A stretch of DNA of 30,143 nucleotides, taken from positions 14,744-44,886 of the forward strand of contig CAJTOT010000029.1 in NCBI GenBank assembly GCA_910577935.1, written 5' to 3'. Positions 16,529 through 24,534 of the stretch are shown here, piece after piece. Both the position numbers and the translations under genes were made by a program. The notes beneath the pieces are model-generated. The model was not told where the DNA came from. It did no database searches and saw only the letters and a list, made by a program, of their open reading frames with translations. Origin of the DNA: an uncultured Hungatella sp. (GTDB taxonomy: Bacteria; Bacillota; Clostridia; Lachnospirales; Lachnospiraceae). Within the stretch, counting starts at the first letter, position 1; each line of letters begins with the position of its first letter.

Positions 16529-16650
16529 ACAACCTCCAACAGCACATCCACCACGCCGCCCCAGACCATGGCTTCCTCCTCGGCGTCGTCTCCTGTCATG
16601 TCCAACGCGGCACAGCCTCCGCTCCTGGCCGTCCCGGATCATGTGCAGGG
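16525..16650 (-). pseudogene. Remnant resembling an XdhC/CoxI-family protein (deletion scar)
   Basis: Between the MoeA-like gene and moaA, one frame (16611 down to a TGA at 16525) reads ALDMTGDDAEEEAMVWGG followed by VVDVLLEVV and stop. This resembles the segment after the GGGC region in XdhC-family maturation factors of molybdenum hydroxylases, which commonly read (M/L)xCGGxxxVLLE. Upstream residues like MIRDGQERRLCRV are in another frame. There is no start codon with a ribosome binding site and only about 40 residues remain of more than 250. I infer a deletion of most of an xdhC gene, leaving its 3' end to provide the coupling overlap with moaA. Confidence 0.5.
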
Positions 16651-16659
16651 TTCGGCGGC

Positions 16660-17718
16660 CTACACGCCCTTGCCGAAGCCGCAGTTGGGGAAGGTGCATT
16701 CCGGACAGCCCAGACAGAGCCCTCCCTGTCCCAGCGCGGCCAGTTCCTCCGCCTCCACAGGGTCATCAGCCATGACCCTTGGCAGAACCAGATCGAAAAT
16801 CGTCCGCTTCTCGTACATGACGCAGCCCGGCAGGCCCATGACAGTCACCGTCCTCTCCTTGTTCTTCTCCTTCACCTCATAACAGGCGAGAAGAAACATG
16901 GCGCCCGGCAGCACGGGGACGCCGTAGGAGACAATTCTGGCTCCTGTGTTTTTAATAGCCAGGGGCGTCCTGTCGTCCGGGTCCACGCTCATGCCTCCGG
17001 TGCATATAACTATATCCGCGCCCTTTTCCACCATCTCCAGAATGCCCGCCGTCACCTTCCTGTCGTCGTCGTTCCACGTCACATGGCCGATGACCTCTGT
17101 GTCAAACTCCTTTAACTTCTGCCGGATCACAGGAGTGAACGTGTCCTGTATCCGCCCGTAAAACACCTCGTTTCCCGTGGTGACTATGCCCACCTTCTTG
17201 TGGACAAATGGCTTCAGCCGCAAAATAGGTTCTCCGCCTGTGGCTTCCATGGCCGCCTTGCGGGCTCTCTCCATCTTCTCCTTTTGTATCACCAGCGGTA
17301 TGATCCTGGCGCCTGCCAGCTTGTCTTTTCTCTTCACAGGGAAATTCCCGTGGCGTGTGGCGATCATCATCTCCCCGAAGCCGTTAACCGCCCTGAGCCC
17401 GCTGTCGTTCACCTTCAAAAGACCGTCGCACTCTGCGGTGAGCTCGATCTTTCCCTCCTTGACCTGGGAACGCTCCATGTGCTCTCCCCGACACATGGCG
17501 CAGAGAATTTCGGCGGCTTCATTTTCATGGAGCATGCCCTCCTCCTGCTCCCACACATAGAGCCGGTCCTTGCCCAGGAGCAGGAGCGCGGGGATATCTT
17601 CCTTTGTCACAATATGGCCTTTTCTGAACAGCGCATCCTTGGTGACTCCCTTTATAATCTGCGTGATGTCATGGCACAGCACGGCGCCTTCTGCCTCTTC
17701 AGTCCTGATAAGCCTCAT
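16660..17718 (-). CDS. MoeA-like molybdopterin-binding protein
   Basis: A 352-residue protein with a MoCF-biosynthesis (molybdopterin-binding) domain in its second half: VGIVTTGNEVFYGRI, ICTGGMSVDPDDRTP and VMGLPGCVMYEKRTIFDL. It is shorter than full MoeA and lacks the usual C-terminal domain IV. It ends in a cysteine cluster CLGCPECTFPNCGFGKG that could bind metal. It probably acts in molybdate insertion or cofactor handling for clostridial molybdenum enzymes. A GGGAAGAG site lies directly before the ATG, just after the riboswitch-like structure at 17733-17806. It is the first gene of the molybdopterin set after the ADP-ribosylglycohydrolase gene. Confidence 0.87.
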   Translation of the reverse strand: MRLIRTEEAEGAVLCHDITQIIKGVTKDALFRKGHIVTKEDIPALLLLGKDRLYVWEQEEGMLHENEAAEILCAMCRGEHMERSQVKEGKIELTAECDGLLKVNDSGLRAVNGFGEMMIATRHGNFPVKRKDKLAGARIIPLVIQKEKMERARKAAMEATGGEPILRLKPFVHKKVGIVTTGNEVFYGRIQDTFTPVIRQKLKEFDTEVIGHVTWNDDDRKVTAGILEMVEKGADIVICTGGMSVDPDDRTPLAIKNTGARIVSYGVPVLPGAMFLLACYEVKEKNKERTVTVMGLPGCVMYEKRTIFDLVLPRVMADDPVEAEELAALGQGGLCLGCPECTFPNCGFGKGV

Positions 17719-17732
17719 CTCTTCCCTGTCTT

Positions 17733-17806
17733 CCCTTTCCGCGGTCAGCCATGTGACGGCATATCTCCCGGAGGGAGCCCGTCTGGCTGATCCTTTTCCG
17801 TGACTG
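17733..17806 (-). promoter_or_regulatory. Candidate molybdenum cofactor (Moco) riboswitch
   Basis: The 100-base gap before the MoeA-like gene folds into a long interrupted hairpin on the minus strand: TCAGCCA (17784-17790) with TGGCTGA (17745-17751), then GACGG/CCGTC, then CTCCC/GGGAG capping a small loop. It is followed by CCGCGGAAAGG. From memory, the combination TGCCGTCAC, TGGCTGACC and GCGGAAAGG matches the 3' half of the Moco RNA motif. Its 3' end is next to the ribosome binding site, consistent with translational control of the MoeA-like gene and the moa genes. The 5' pairing of the outermost stem is less clear. Confidence 0.62.
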
Positions 17807-17818
17807 TTCTATGTCTCA

Positions 17819-18784
17819 TTATTCAGTAAGAGCGCCTGTAAGCCTAACGCTGCATATGTGCTCCCAGAGCCGCTTAAACAGTTCCTCCACCTTGTCTGCC
17901 TCTCTCAGCGCCGCAAGCCACCTCTCTGGTATCCCCTCCAGACCGTAGAGAATTCCCGCCAGACCGCCGGTGACACACGCCGTAGTATCCGTGTCATTTC
18001 CGAGAAGCACCGCCTTCTTCACCGCCTCTTCGTAGGTGGAGGTCTGTTCCAGTATCATGAAAGCGCTTCTCAGACAGTCCACCACATATCCTGTCCCTTC
18101 TCCTTCCCAGGGAAGGTCAGGACGCACGCTCCACTCCAGCTCTTTCTCATACTCCGGCATGTCTTTGTAAATCTCCCTGAGAGAGGACACGCTCTCTGAA
18201 ATGGCCTCATGAACTTCCATTCCCTCCAGGAGAGCCCGCGCCACCAGACAGTACAGAGCGCAGCACACCTGGTTGCACACATGGCCGTGGGTGATGAGGC
18301 ACTGGTCATGGGCATCTGCCACCATGGCCTTTTTGTCCTTGTGCCAAAGAGCCACAGGAAGAACCCGCATGAGAGCCCCGTTTCCTTTGCCCTCCGGTTT
18401 TACCATCCCGCACTCCGGGGCCGACACTCCGTCTCTGTAGCTTAAAAGAGCCCAGCTGGTCTGATTGCCCACGTCGAATACGTCATTTCCTACCGCCCAT
18501 GTGCCTTCCTCATACCAGGAGAGGAGAAGGTCCGAAAATTTTTCCAGGGAGAACCTCCCTTCCCCCAGCAGGCTGTCCAGAAGGCACAGCGCCTGAGCCC
18601 CGTCATCGGACCAGGTCCCTGCCTCCACGCGGGGATAGGTTTTCTGAAACCCCTTCGGCGGCGTCATCTCAATTTCATCATAGGAGGGCAATTCCTCTGC
18701 CCCATAAAATTCATAGGGGACTCCCAGGGCGTCTCCTATGAGAAGGCCGTAAAGTCCTCCGGCAAGTCTGTCGCGTTCCAGCAT
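17819..18784 (-). CDS. ADP-ribosylglycohydrolase family protein (DraG-like)
   Basis: A 321-residue all-alpha enzyme of the DraG/ARH family, which removes ADP-ribose from proteins or small molecules using two magnesium ions. Metal-ligand motifs are present: LLIGDALGVPYE, TWSDDGAQ (Asp60, Asp61), GNGALMR and GNDTDTTACVTGGLAG near the C-terminus. The length is normal. An AGGAGG site lies 6 bases before the ATG, and an extended -10 promoter lies at 18817-18822. Its stop is only about 13 bases from the Moco riboswitch candidate, so the molybdopterin genes may be read from the same promoter. The substrate is unknown; I see no cognate ADP-ribosyltransferase gene nearby. Confidence 0.92.
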   Translation of the reverse strand: MLERDRLAGGLYGLLIGDALGVPYEFYGAEELPSYDEIEMTPPKGFQKTYPRVEAGTWSDDGAQALCLLDSLLGEGRFSLEKFSDLLLSWYEEGTWAVGNDVFDVGNQTSWALLSYRDGVSAPECGMVKPEGKGNGALMRVLPVALWHKDKKAMVADAHDQCLITHGHVCNQVCCALYCLVARALLEGMEVHEAISESVSSLREIYKDMPEYEKELEWSVRPDLPWEGEGTGYVVDCLRSAFMILEQTSTYEEAVKKAVLLGNDTDTTACVTGGLAGILYGLEGIPERWLAALREADKVEELFKRLWEHICSVRLTGALTE

Positions 18785-18816
18785 CTGTTTTCCTCCTCTG
18801 ACTCTGGTTTTCTGCC

Positions 18817-18822
18817 ATTATA
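18817..18822 (-). promoter_or_regulatory. Extended -10 promoter of the ADP-ribosylglycohydrolase gene
   Basis: The minus strand reads TGTTATAAT, a perfect TATAAT preceded by the TG of an extended -10 element. A weak -35 (TGGCAT) lies 17 bases upstream. It gives a leader of about 25 bases before the ATG. Confidence 0.62.
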
Positions 18823-18865
18823 ACACGGCTTTTCACAATATGCCACCACCATCTGTGAAACAGCC

Positions 18866-18904
18866 AAAAAACGCTGCTCCGGCGATTTCCCGCCTGGAGC
18901 AGCG
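18866..18904 (-). terminator. Intrinsic terminator after the flavin reductase gene
   Basis: CGCTGCTCC and GGAGCAGCG pair perfectly with an inner GGCG/CGCC stem, followed by six T residues on the minus strand. It lies 30 bases after the stop of the 800-residue flavoprotein and separates it from the ADP-ribosylglycohydrolase unit. Confidence 0.95.
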
Positions 18905-18933
18905 CTCTCCTCTGTCAATCCTGTAAACTGTCC

Positions 18934-21336
18934 TTATTCTTCAAATCCCAGCTTCGCGGCTACCTCCTGTCCGCACAGGAAACCGGAGGTCCAGCCCCAT
19001 CCGTTGTTGGCGCCGCCATAGGTTACATAGGCTTTCTTCTCTGTAAACAGCACGCCGATGCTCTCTGTTCCCACTGCGTACAGGCCTTCGATGGGAGTCT
19101 GGCCGTCTTCCTTGAGAACCTCAAACCGCTCGTTGATGTCCAGCCCGCCTACGGTTCCGTAGCAGTAGGACGCCATGATCACACCGTAGTATGGTCCGTC
19201 GCCGATGGGGTCCAGAAGCGACTTGTCTTTTCCGAACTCTTCATCTACCCCTGTCTCACAGTAGTGGTTGTAATTGTCCACAGTCTCCCGGAGAGTCTGG
19301 GGATTCATGTTCAGCTTCTCTGCCAGCTCCTCGATGGTGTCGGCCTTCACCACGATTCCCTCCTGCTCTGCCAGTTCCAGAACCTCGTAGGCATTCTCGA
19401 TGGGAGTGTTCATGGGAATCTGGCTTCCAGATCCCAGGAAGCTGGCGGACGGGCCGCTTCTGTCCGTGTCAAAACCGCTGGCTGCCAGTTTGTCGATCTG
19501 GGTTGAGCTGTAGATGCTGTAGTAGTTGGGGCCTGACGCCCAGGGGCCTAAGAAGGATACCTCTGTCTCGGTGGTAAAGCGCTTTCCGTCTGCCCCCACT
19601 GCAAGAGAATCCGCGCTCCAGCCCATGTTGGCGGGAAGATCGCCGGCTGACCAGAACGCCGGGCGTCCGGTCTCCTCTCCCACCTGGCCTTCTATATAAT
19701 TCTTCTCAAAGGCGGTGGTGATCCATTTCTCTGTTCCCGAATTATGTACCTCAGGCGGAATGCTCTCGTTGTAGAGCCCTGCCCCGATGTCCATGGCAGC
19801 CTGCATCATCTTTCCGTCATTCTGGTGAGAGCCGAAGAGCTTCCACACGCCGTTTAGCGGATAGTAGTCGTTGCGCAGCAGCTCCAGCTCCATCTGGGCG
19901 TTTCCGGCGAAACCTCCGGTGGCGTCGATCACCGCCTTGGCGTTGATGACGTACTCGGTTCCGTCAACCACATTTCTCGCCCTGGCTCCCGTAACCGTGT
20001 TGGAGGCTTCATCGTAGATCAGAGCGTAACCTTCTGTCTCCAGCATGTAGGTGCCGCCCAGCTCTTCAAAGTCAGACCAAAGGCCGTCAAAATACTGTCC
20101 CAGCACGTCCTTGTTGTACATGATGTCGTTGGGCAGCCACTGATATTTTGTGACATAGACATCTGTGGGGGTAAAGCCGGTGCTTGGCTCGGAGACCTTG
20201 TACCCGTGGTCATAGTTGAGCCAGTCCAGAACCTGTCCCGACTCGTACACCATGCGGTGGATGATCTCCGGCTTGCTGTCTCCCTCGCCGTAGGCCACCC
20301 AGTCATTGTAGAGCACATCCGGATCTGTGTAATCCTGGCCGTTATTGTGCTCTTCCTGGAATCTCTCAGGATTTACAAACAGTCCTTCTGTGGTCAGGCC
20401 GGTGGTTCCGCCGTATCTTCCCGCCTTGTCGATGGCGAGAACCTTGGCCCCGCACTCTGCGGCCTTTACTGCCGCCGCCGTGCCGGAACCGCCCATGCCG
20501 ATGACCAGGATATCCGTCTCCAGAGTCTCCTCTTTGTCTGTCTTTGGTATGGAGACATAGAAATTCTCTATGGCAGAGGCGTCGCTTCCGCCTGCCTCCA
20601 GCGCCTCAGCCACCGCCTGTTCCGCGGCGCTCTTGATGGCGTTGCTGCTGGCCGTGGCTCCCGTGACGGCATCGATGGAGACAGACTGATATTCCACCAT
20701 CCTGGGAATCAGCCTGTCGACAGCCGACTGAAGAACCGTGGGCGTGTCGGAAGTATTTTCCATGTCAACCTCTATGCTGACGATCTCCGTCTCATTTACC
20801 GTGACAGACACGTTCAGGCCGTCTCCCTGCTGGAAGCTCTCAGCGTAGGCCGTGTAAGTGCCCGGCTTCATCTTCACCGCCTCCAGCGCCTTCTCCTCTC
20901 CTTTTGCCTGGAGGATACAGTCCTCCACAGCCTGGATGATGGCCTTGCTGGATATGGTGGCTCCCGACACGGCCTCCACCTCACCGCTCTGCGCCTCCAG
21001 AATCAGCGCCGGAAGATTTGCCACCGCATTGCTGCCGATGCCTTCTGTCTCCTTGTCGCCGGTCACATTTACCTCAAGAATCTCATTTGCGTCAAATGTC
21101 ATGGAAACCGTGATCTCCCCGCCGAAGCCTGCCGCCGTGGAAGTGTAGGTGCCTGGCGTGTAGATTCCTTCCTCCGCCTCGGTTCCCGCCGTCTCCGTCT
21201 CCGCAGCTGTGGTTTCCGCCGTGGACTCAGCCGCTGTCTGGCTTTGGGGGGTATCCTGGGATGTCTGGGGCTGACTGCATGCCGCCATGCCTGCCACCAG
21301 GGACACCGCCATGCAGCCGCTTATGATCTTTTTCAT
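18934..21336 (-). CDS. Secreted lipoprotein FAD reductase with two FMN-binding domains (fumarate-reductase-like)
   Basis: An 800-residue surface flavoenzyme. The signal peptide ends at Cys20 (MAAC) and is followed by a Thr/Ala/Glu-rich linker. Two FMN_bind domains (about 58-145 and 156-246) carry SGATISS (Thr127) and TGATASS (Thr228), the sites expected to hold covalent FMN added by ApbE. From about 273 to the end is a FAD_binding_2/fumarate-reductase-like domain (LVIGMGGSGTAAAV; C-terminal GLYAVGTES). It probably passes electrons from a membrane donor through two flavins to an organic acceptor, as in the UrdA-type family. Where many relatives have a His before T-x-GG, this protein reads YCYGTVGG, so the acceptor may differ. 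The LysR gene just upstream is the likely regulator. Confidence 0.9.
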   Translation of the reverse strand: MKKIISGCMAVSLVAGMAACSQPQTSQDTPQSQTAAESTAETTAAETETAGTEAEEGIYTPGTYTSTAAGFGGEITVSMTFDANEILEVNVTGDKETEGIGSNAVANLPALILEAQSGEVEAVSGATISSKAIIQAVEDCILQAKGEEKALEAVKMKPGTYTAYAESFQQGDGLNVSVTVNETEIVSIEVDMENTSDTPTVLQSAVDRLIPRMVEYQSVSIDAVTGATASSNAIKSAAEQAVAEALEAGGSDASAIENFYVSIPKTDKEETLETDILVIGMGGSGTAAAVKAAECGAKVLAIDKAGRYGGTTGLTTEGLFVNPERFQEEHNNGQDYTDPDVLYNDWVAYGEGDSKPEIIHRMVYESGQVLDWLNYDHGYKVSEPSTGFTPTDVYVTKYQWLPNDIMYNKDVLGQYFDGLWSDFEELGGTYMLETEGYALIYDEASNTVTGARARNVVDGTEYVINAKAVIDATGGFAGNAQMELELLRNDYYPLNGVWKLFGSHQNDGKMMQAAMDIGAGLYNESIPPEVHNSGTEKWITTAFEKNYIEGQVGEETGRPAFWSAGDLPANMGWSADSLAVGADGKRFTTETEVSFLGPWASGPNYYSIYSSTQIDKLAASGFDTDRSGPSASFLGSGSQIPMNTPIENAYEVLELAEQEGIVVKADTIEELAEKLNMNPQTLRETVDNYNHYCETGVDEEFGKDKSLLDPIGDGPYYGVIMASYCYGTVGGLDINERFEVLKEDGQTPIEGLYAVGTESIGVLFTEKKAYVTYGGANNGWGWTSGFLCGQEVAAKLGFEE

Positions 21337-21379
21337 AAAACTCTCCTCTCCGGACCTTGGCCCTGTATTTTATGTTTCT

Positions 21380-21422
21380 ATTTTATCACGTTCCCCACCT
21401 GTTTCACACTAATCAAATGTGA
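21380..21422 (-). promoter_or_regulatory. Predicted promoter and LysR operator of the flavin reductase gene
   Basis: On the minus strand a TAAAAT -10 (21380-21385) lies 16 bases from a weak GTGAAA -35 (21402-21407). Overlapping the -35 is an inverted repeat TCACA-N9-TGTGA (21404-21422), whose spaced dyad is the general shape of a LysR-family site. It sits in the 94-base gap between the LysR gene and the flavoprotein gene. Confidence 0.42.
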
Positions 21423-21430
21423 GGCAGCCA

Positions 21431-22327
21431 TCACTTTTTTTGATATATTGCCTCATAGTTCTTGATGTACGTTATGAGCTCCCTGCACTGGGCGGCCAGG
21501 TCCTCCTTCCTGTACGCCACGCAGAACTTGGCAATGTCTGCGCAGTCTTCCACATCGATAAACCGCAGGTAAGGGTATCTCACCGGGTCGCACATCCTCT
21601 CCACCCAGAAAGCGACACCGTACCCGCTTTCTATAAGGATCTCTCCGCTGGTGTGGTCGGTGACCAGACAATACTCGTCAAAGACCATCCCCTCCTGAAG
21701 CCGCCGCATCTCCCTCTCGTCCCGGTTCTTTTCCTCAAAGTCTATCATGGGCACTCCCCGCAGGTCTGCCCATGTAACCCTGTCCTTTTCAAGGAGGGGA
21801 TGATCTCTGGACACCACCAGCTTCACCCTGTTCTCCTCCAGGATCTCCGTCTCCATCCAACCCAGGGACTGGAAGTAGCTTCCGTATATGGTAAACACCA
21901 GGTCCAGCTCCCCTGCTTCCAGGCTCCCGATAAGCTCGTCCTGGGGCTCCTGGGACAGATAAACCTTGGTCTTTGGGTTTCTCAAGCGAAATTCTTTTAA
22001 GATCTCCGCCAGGTCCTTTTTAAACATCTCCCCGTGGTAACCTATGCGGATCACATTCTCGTAACCTTCTTTAAAGTCCGCAATCCCGTCTACAGAAGCC
22101 GTAACCTGATTCATGATCCTTCTGGCATCCTTAAGAAACCTTTCGCCGGCCACTGTCAGCGAAAGGTTTCTGTGGTTTCTCTCAAAAAGTTTTACTTTCA
22201 GTTCATGTTCCAAATTGGCGATCTGCTGTGTCATGGCGGTCTGGACAATGTTGCATTCTCTTGCCGCCTTTGTAAAATTCAGCTGCTCCGCCGCAGCAAT
22301 AAAATACTTAAGCTGTCTCAACTCCAT
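21431..22327 (-). CDS. LysR family transcriptional regulator
   Basis: A 298-residue LysR-type regulator with an N-terminal winged helix-turn-helix (about 1-60; LNFTKAARECNIVQTAMTQQ) and a C-terminal inducer-binding domain (about 90-295). Unusually for the family it is not divergent from its likely target: the 800-residue flavoprotein gene follows 94 bases downstream in the same orientation, with its own possible promoter and dyad. It may respond to the substrate of that enzyme. A GAGGAAAA site precedes the ATG. The aldo/keto-reductase-like gene ends 55 bases upstream. Confidence 0.94.
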   Translation of the reverse strand: MELRQLKYFIAAAEQLNFTKAARECNIVQTAMTQQIANLEHELKVKLFERNHRNLSLTVAGERFLKDARRIMNQVTASVDGIADFKEGYENVIRIGYHGEMFKKDLAEILKEFRLRNPKTKVYLSQEPQDELIGSLEAGELDLVFTIYGSYFQSLGWMETEILEENRVKLVVSRDHPLLEKDRVTWADLRGVPMIDFEEKNRDEREMRRLQEGMVFDEYCLVTDHTSGEILIESGYGVAFWVERMCDPVRYPYLRFIDVEDCADIAKFCVAYRKEDLAAQCRELITYIKNYEAIYQKK

Positions 22328-22382
22328 TGTCTTTTCCTCGTCTCATGGCCGCCGGAGCTCTGTCGATTCCGGGTTTCTGTTC

Positions 22383-23528
22383 TCAGCACCCCAACAGCCT
22401 CACGGCGCCTTCCATCCGTTCTGTCACATGGACTCCGAAGGGACACCGGGACTCGCAGCCCCTGCACTTCACACAGTCTTCCCCGTGCTTCGACAGCCCT
22501 TGGTAGTGAGCACGGACCGTGGGCGGAACCGTGTCCTGCATCTGAGCCAGGTCGTAGAGCTTGTTCACCATGGCGATGTCGATGCCCGAGGGGCAGGGAG
22601 CGCAGTGGCCGCAGTAGGTGCACAGCCCGGAATAGGCGTGCCGGGGCGCGTGGGCCAGAACGCTGGCATAGTCTTTTTCTTCCTCGGAGGCGGTCTCGTA
22701 GGCCGCCGCCGCATCCACATGCTCCGGGGTATCGCAGCCTGCCAGGACGCTTGCCACCGCCGGTCTCGTCAGGGCGTAGTGGAGACACTGCACCGGGGTC
22801 AGAGCCACGCCGAAGGGAGAGGTCTCCGCCTTAAACAGCCTTCCCCCTTCATATCCCTTCATCACCGTGATGCCCACCCCCTGCTGCTCGCAGATCTGAT
22901 ACAGCCTGGCGCGCTCCGGCGCGATCCCTCCTATGCTCTCCTCGTACTGGTCTTTAAAATATTCGTCCAGGTCCTCGCTGGCGGGAAGCATGTCGAAAGC
23001 CGGGTTCACGGAGAACAGAATCATCTCCACCACGCCGCTCTCCGCCGCCAGCCTGGCCACATCCGGATTGTGGGTGCTCATGCCGATATGCCGGATCTTC
23101 CCCTTCTCCTTCAGCTTCTTCACATAGGCGGCGAATCCGCCATCCATGATCCTGGCAAAATCTGTCTTCTCATCTACGAAATGAATCATTCCCAGATCTA
23201 TATAGTCTGTCCTGAACCTCTCCAGCAGGTCTTCAAATGCCGCCTGGGCCTTCTCTATGTCCCGCGTGCGGACATACTGTCCGTCCTGCCAGGTAGAGCC
23301 GATATGCCCCTGGATAATCCATCTCTCTCTCTGCCCCTCCAGAGCCGCCCCTATGTTGGAGCGGACCTTGGGCTCCGACATCCAGCAGTCAAGAATATTG
23401 ATACCCACCTGGGCGCAGCGGCGGATAACCGCCTTTACTTCCTCCCCATTGTGGCGCTCCAGCCACTCGCCTCCCAGGCCGATCTCGCTGACCTTCAATC
23501 CGGTTTTTCCAAGCTCTCGATATCTCAT
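22383..23528 (-). CDS. Aldo/keto reductase-like protein with two C-terminal 4Fe-4S motifs
   Basis: A 381-residue protein with a TIM-barrel aldo/keto reductase region (about 1-290) and a ferredoxin-like tail with CTYCGHCAPCP (303-312) and CVKCRGCESRCP (352-363), enough cysteines for two 4Fe-4S clusters. Of the usual Asp-Tyr-Lys-His tetrad I see Asp47 (NILDCWM) and His116 (MIHF). The expected Tyr after Asp47 is missing (CWMSEP), and the Lys position appears to read IIQGHIG. It may therefore not be a classical NADPH-dependent reductase. The ATG lies one base after the reverse transcriptase stop (TGA-T-ATG), with AGGAG inside the RT gene, so the two are translationally linked. Confidence 0.9.
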   Translation of the reverse strand: MRYRELGKTGLKVSEIGLGGEWLERHNGEEVKAVIRRCAQVGINILDCWMSEPKVRSNIGAALEGQRERWIIQGHIGSTWQDGQYVRTRDIEKAQAAFEDLLERFRTDYIDLGMIHFVDEKTDFARIMDGGFAAYVKKLKEKGKIRHIGMSTHNPDVARLAAESGVVEMILFSVNPAFDMLPASEDLDEYFKDQYEESIGGIAPERARLYQICEQQGVGITVMKGYEGGRLFKAETSPFGVALTPVQCLHYALTRPAVASVLAGCDTPEHVDAAAAYETASEEEKDYASVLAHAPRHAYSGLCTYCGHCAPCPSGIDIAMVNKLYDLAQMQDTVPPTVRAHYQGLSKHGEDCVKCRGCESRCPFGVHVTERMEGAVRLLGC

Positions 23529-23529
23529 A

Positions 23530-24534
23530 TCAGTCTCCTCTCTTTTTCAGTTCTTCCCTGAGAAACCGCCGGGCCTCCAGAAACCAGGAATCTTCCGGGT
23601 TGACCGACAGCAGGTAGCTGACCTTTCCCAGCAGGGACCTAAGATAAGCCTCTGTCTCCCCTTCCCCGCTTCCGGCTGTCATGCCCTCCTTTTGTCTCCT
23701 CAGATGCTCTTCCGGACCGTAAGTCCTGCAATAGTGTATCTCCTGCCGCAGCCTGCGCCTGTAGTCCCTGGGCACCTGGGGTTTGTCGTTGACCACGATC
23801 CCCGTGACGCTCTGCCTGGAACCTCTGGCACACACTGCGGTCTTCTCCCGGTTTGCCTCCAGCCCGTAAGCCTTCAGAAAGCTCTCCGTCTTCCGCGCCA
23901 CGGCGGCCGGATCAAAATCCCCCGAAAAAGTCATGTCGTCGCTGTAACGGCTGTAGGTGATCCCTCTTTCGCCGCACCAGTCCAGCATATGCTGGTCAAA
24001 AGGTCTCATGACCAGGTTGGAGACAGCCGGGGATGTGGGCGCTCCCTGGGGAAGGCGCTCCTTAAGACAGCACAGGCTGGTGAGCATGGTTCCTACAGGG
24101 GTGGGAAAATAGGGGCTGGGAAAGGCAGCGTGGAGCACCATGGGAAAGGTGATGTTTCTGAAAAAATCACAGATATCCATCTTGAGAACCAGCCTCTTGC
24201 CGGTGTGCAGGACCGCATTTGACAGAACACAGCTCTTCCTGGTGTAGGCCGTCGCGGCGGGGGAAGGGGAAAAGCCCTCCAGGACATGGCGCAGTATATG
24301 TCTCTGCACCTTCTTGAGAAGCCTGTCAGGCACGTCAAGAACCCGGTATCCGCCCCTTCTCTTGGGAACCCTTACACAATGGTAATGTTCCTCCGGGTGA
24401 TTGCTCAGGGCGAAAAGACACGCCATAATCTTTTCCTCCGGCCAGTCCCAATCTCCCAGCAGGCGAAAGGACAGCAGCATGTCCCTCATCTGTTCATCGC
24501 CGCAGTATTTCCATACTCCTCCATATGCTCCCAT
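23530..24534 (-). CDS. Retron-type reverse transcriptase
   Basis: A 334-residue reverse transcriptase. Motifs in order: GGYRVLDVPDRLLKKVQRHI (about 61-80), the retron region X NAVLH (106-110, NAxxH), first catalytic Asp120 in KMDICDFF, LPQGAPTSPAVSNL (161-174), YSDD with Asp199/Asp200 (197-200), and the retron region Y VTG (243-245) in SVTGIVVND. NAxxH and VTG set retron RTs apart from group II intron RTs, and there is no maturase or endonuclease domain. Retron RTs copy a neighbouring msr-msd RNA into msDNA, often for phage defence. The start is ATG 24534 after GGAGAGG; the frame is open to 24699 but through the terminator region. The upstream leader at 24677-24911 is the candidate ncRNA. Confidence 0.9.
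   Translation of the reverse strand: MGAYGGVWKYCGDEQMRDMLLSFRLLGDWDWPEEKIMACLFALSNHPEEHYHCVRVPKRRGGYRVLDVPDRLLKKVQRHILRHVLEGFSPSPAATAYTRKSCVLSNAVLHTGKRLVLKMDICDFFRNITFPMVLHAAFPSPYFPTPVGTMLTSLCCLKERLPQGAPTSPAVSNLVMRPFDQHMLDWCGERGITYSRYSDDMTFSGDFDPAAVARKTESFLKAYGLEANREKTAVCARGSRQSVTGIVVNDKPQVPRDYRRRLRQEIHYCRTYGPEEHLRRQKEGMTAGSGEGETEAYLRSLLGKVSYLLSVNPEDSWFLEARRFLREELKKRGD

Noticed and set aside
20206..21465. A 419-codon plus-strand frame opposite the flavoprotein gene
   Set aside because: It is antisense to a gene with clear FMN/FAD motifs and has no family motif of its own.
22113..23561. A 482-codon plus-strand frame opposite the aldo/keto-reductase-like gene
   Set aside because: It is longer than the real gene but antisense to two obvious ferredoxin motifs; the composition is Arg/His/Leu-rich shadow sequence.
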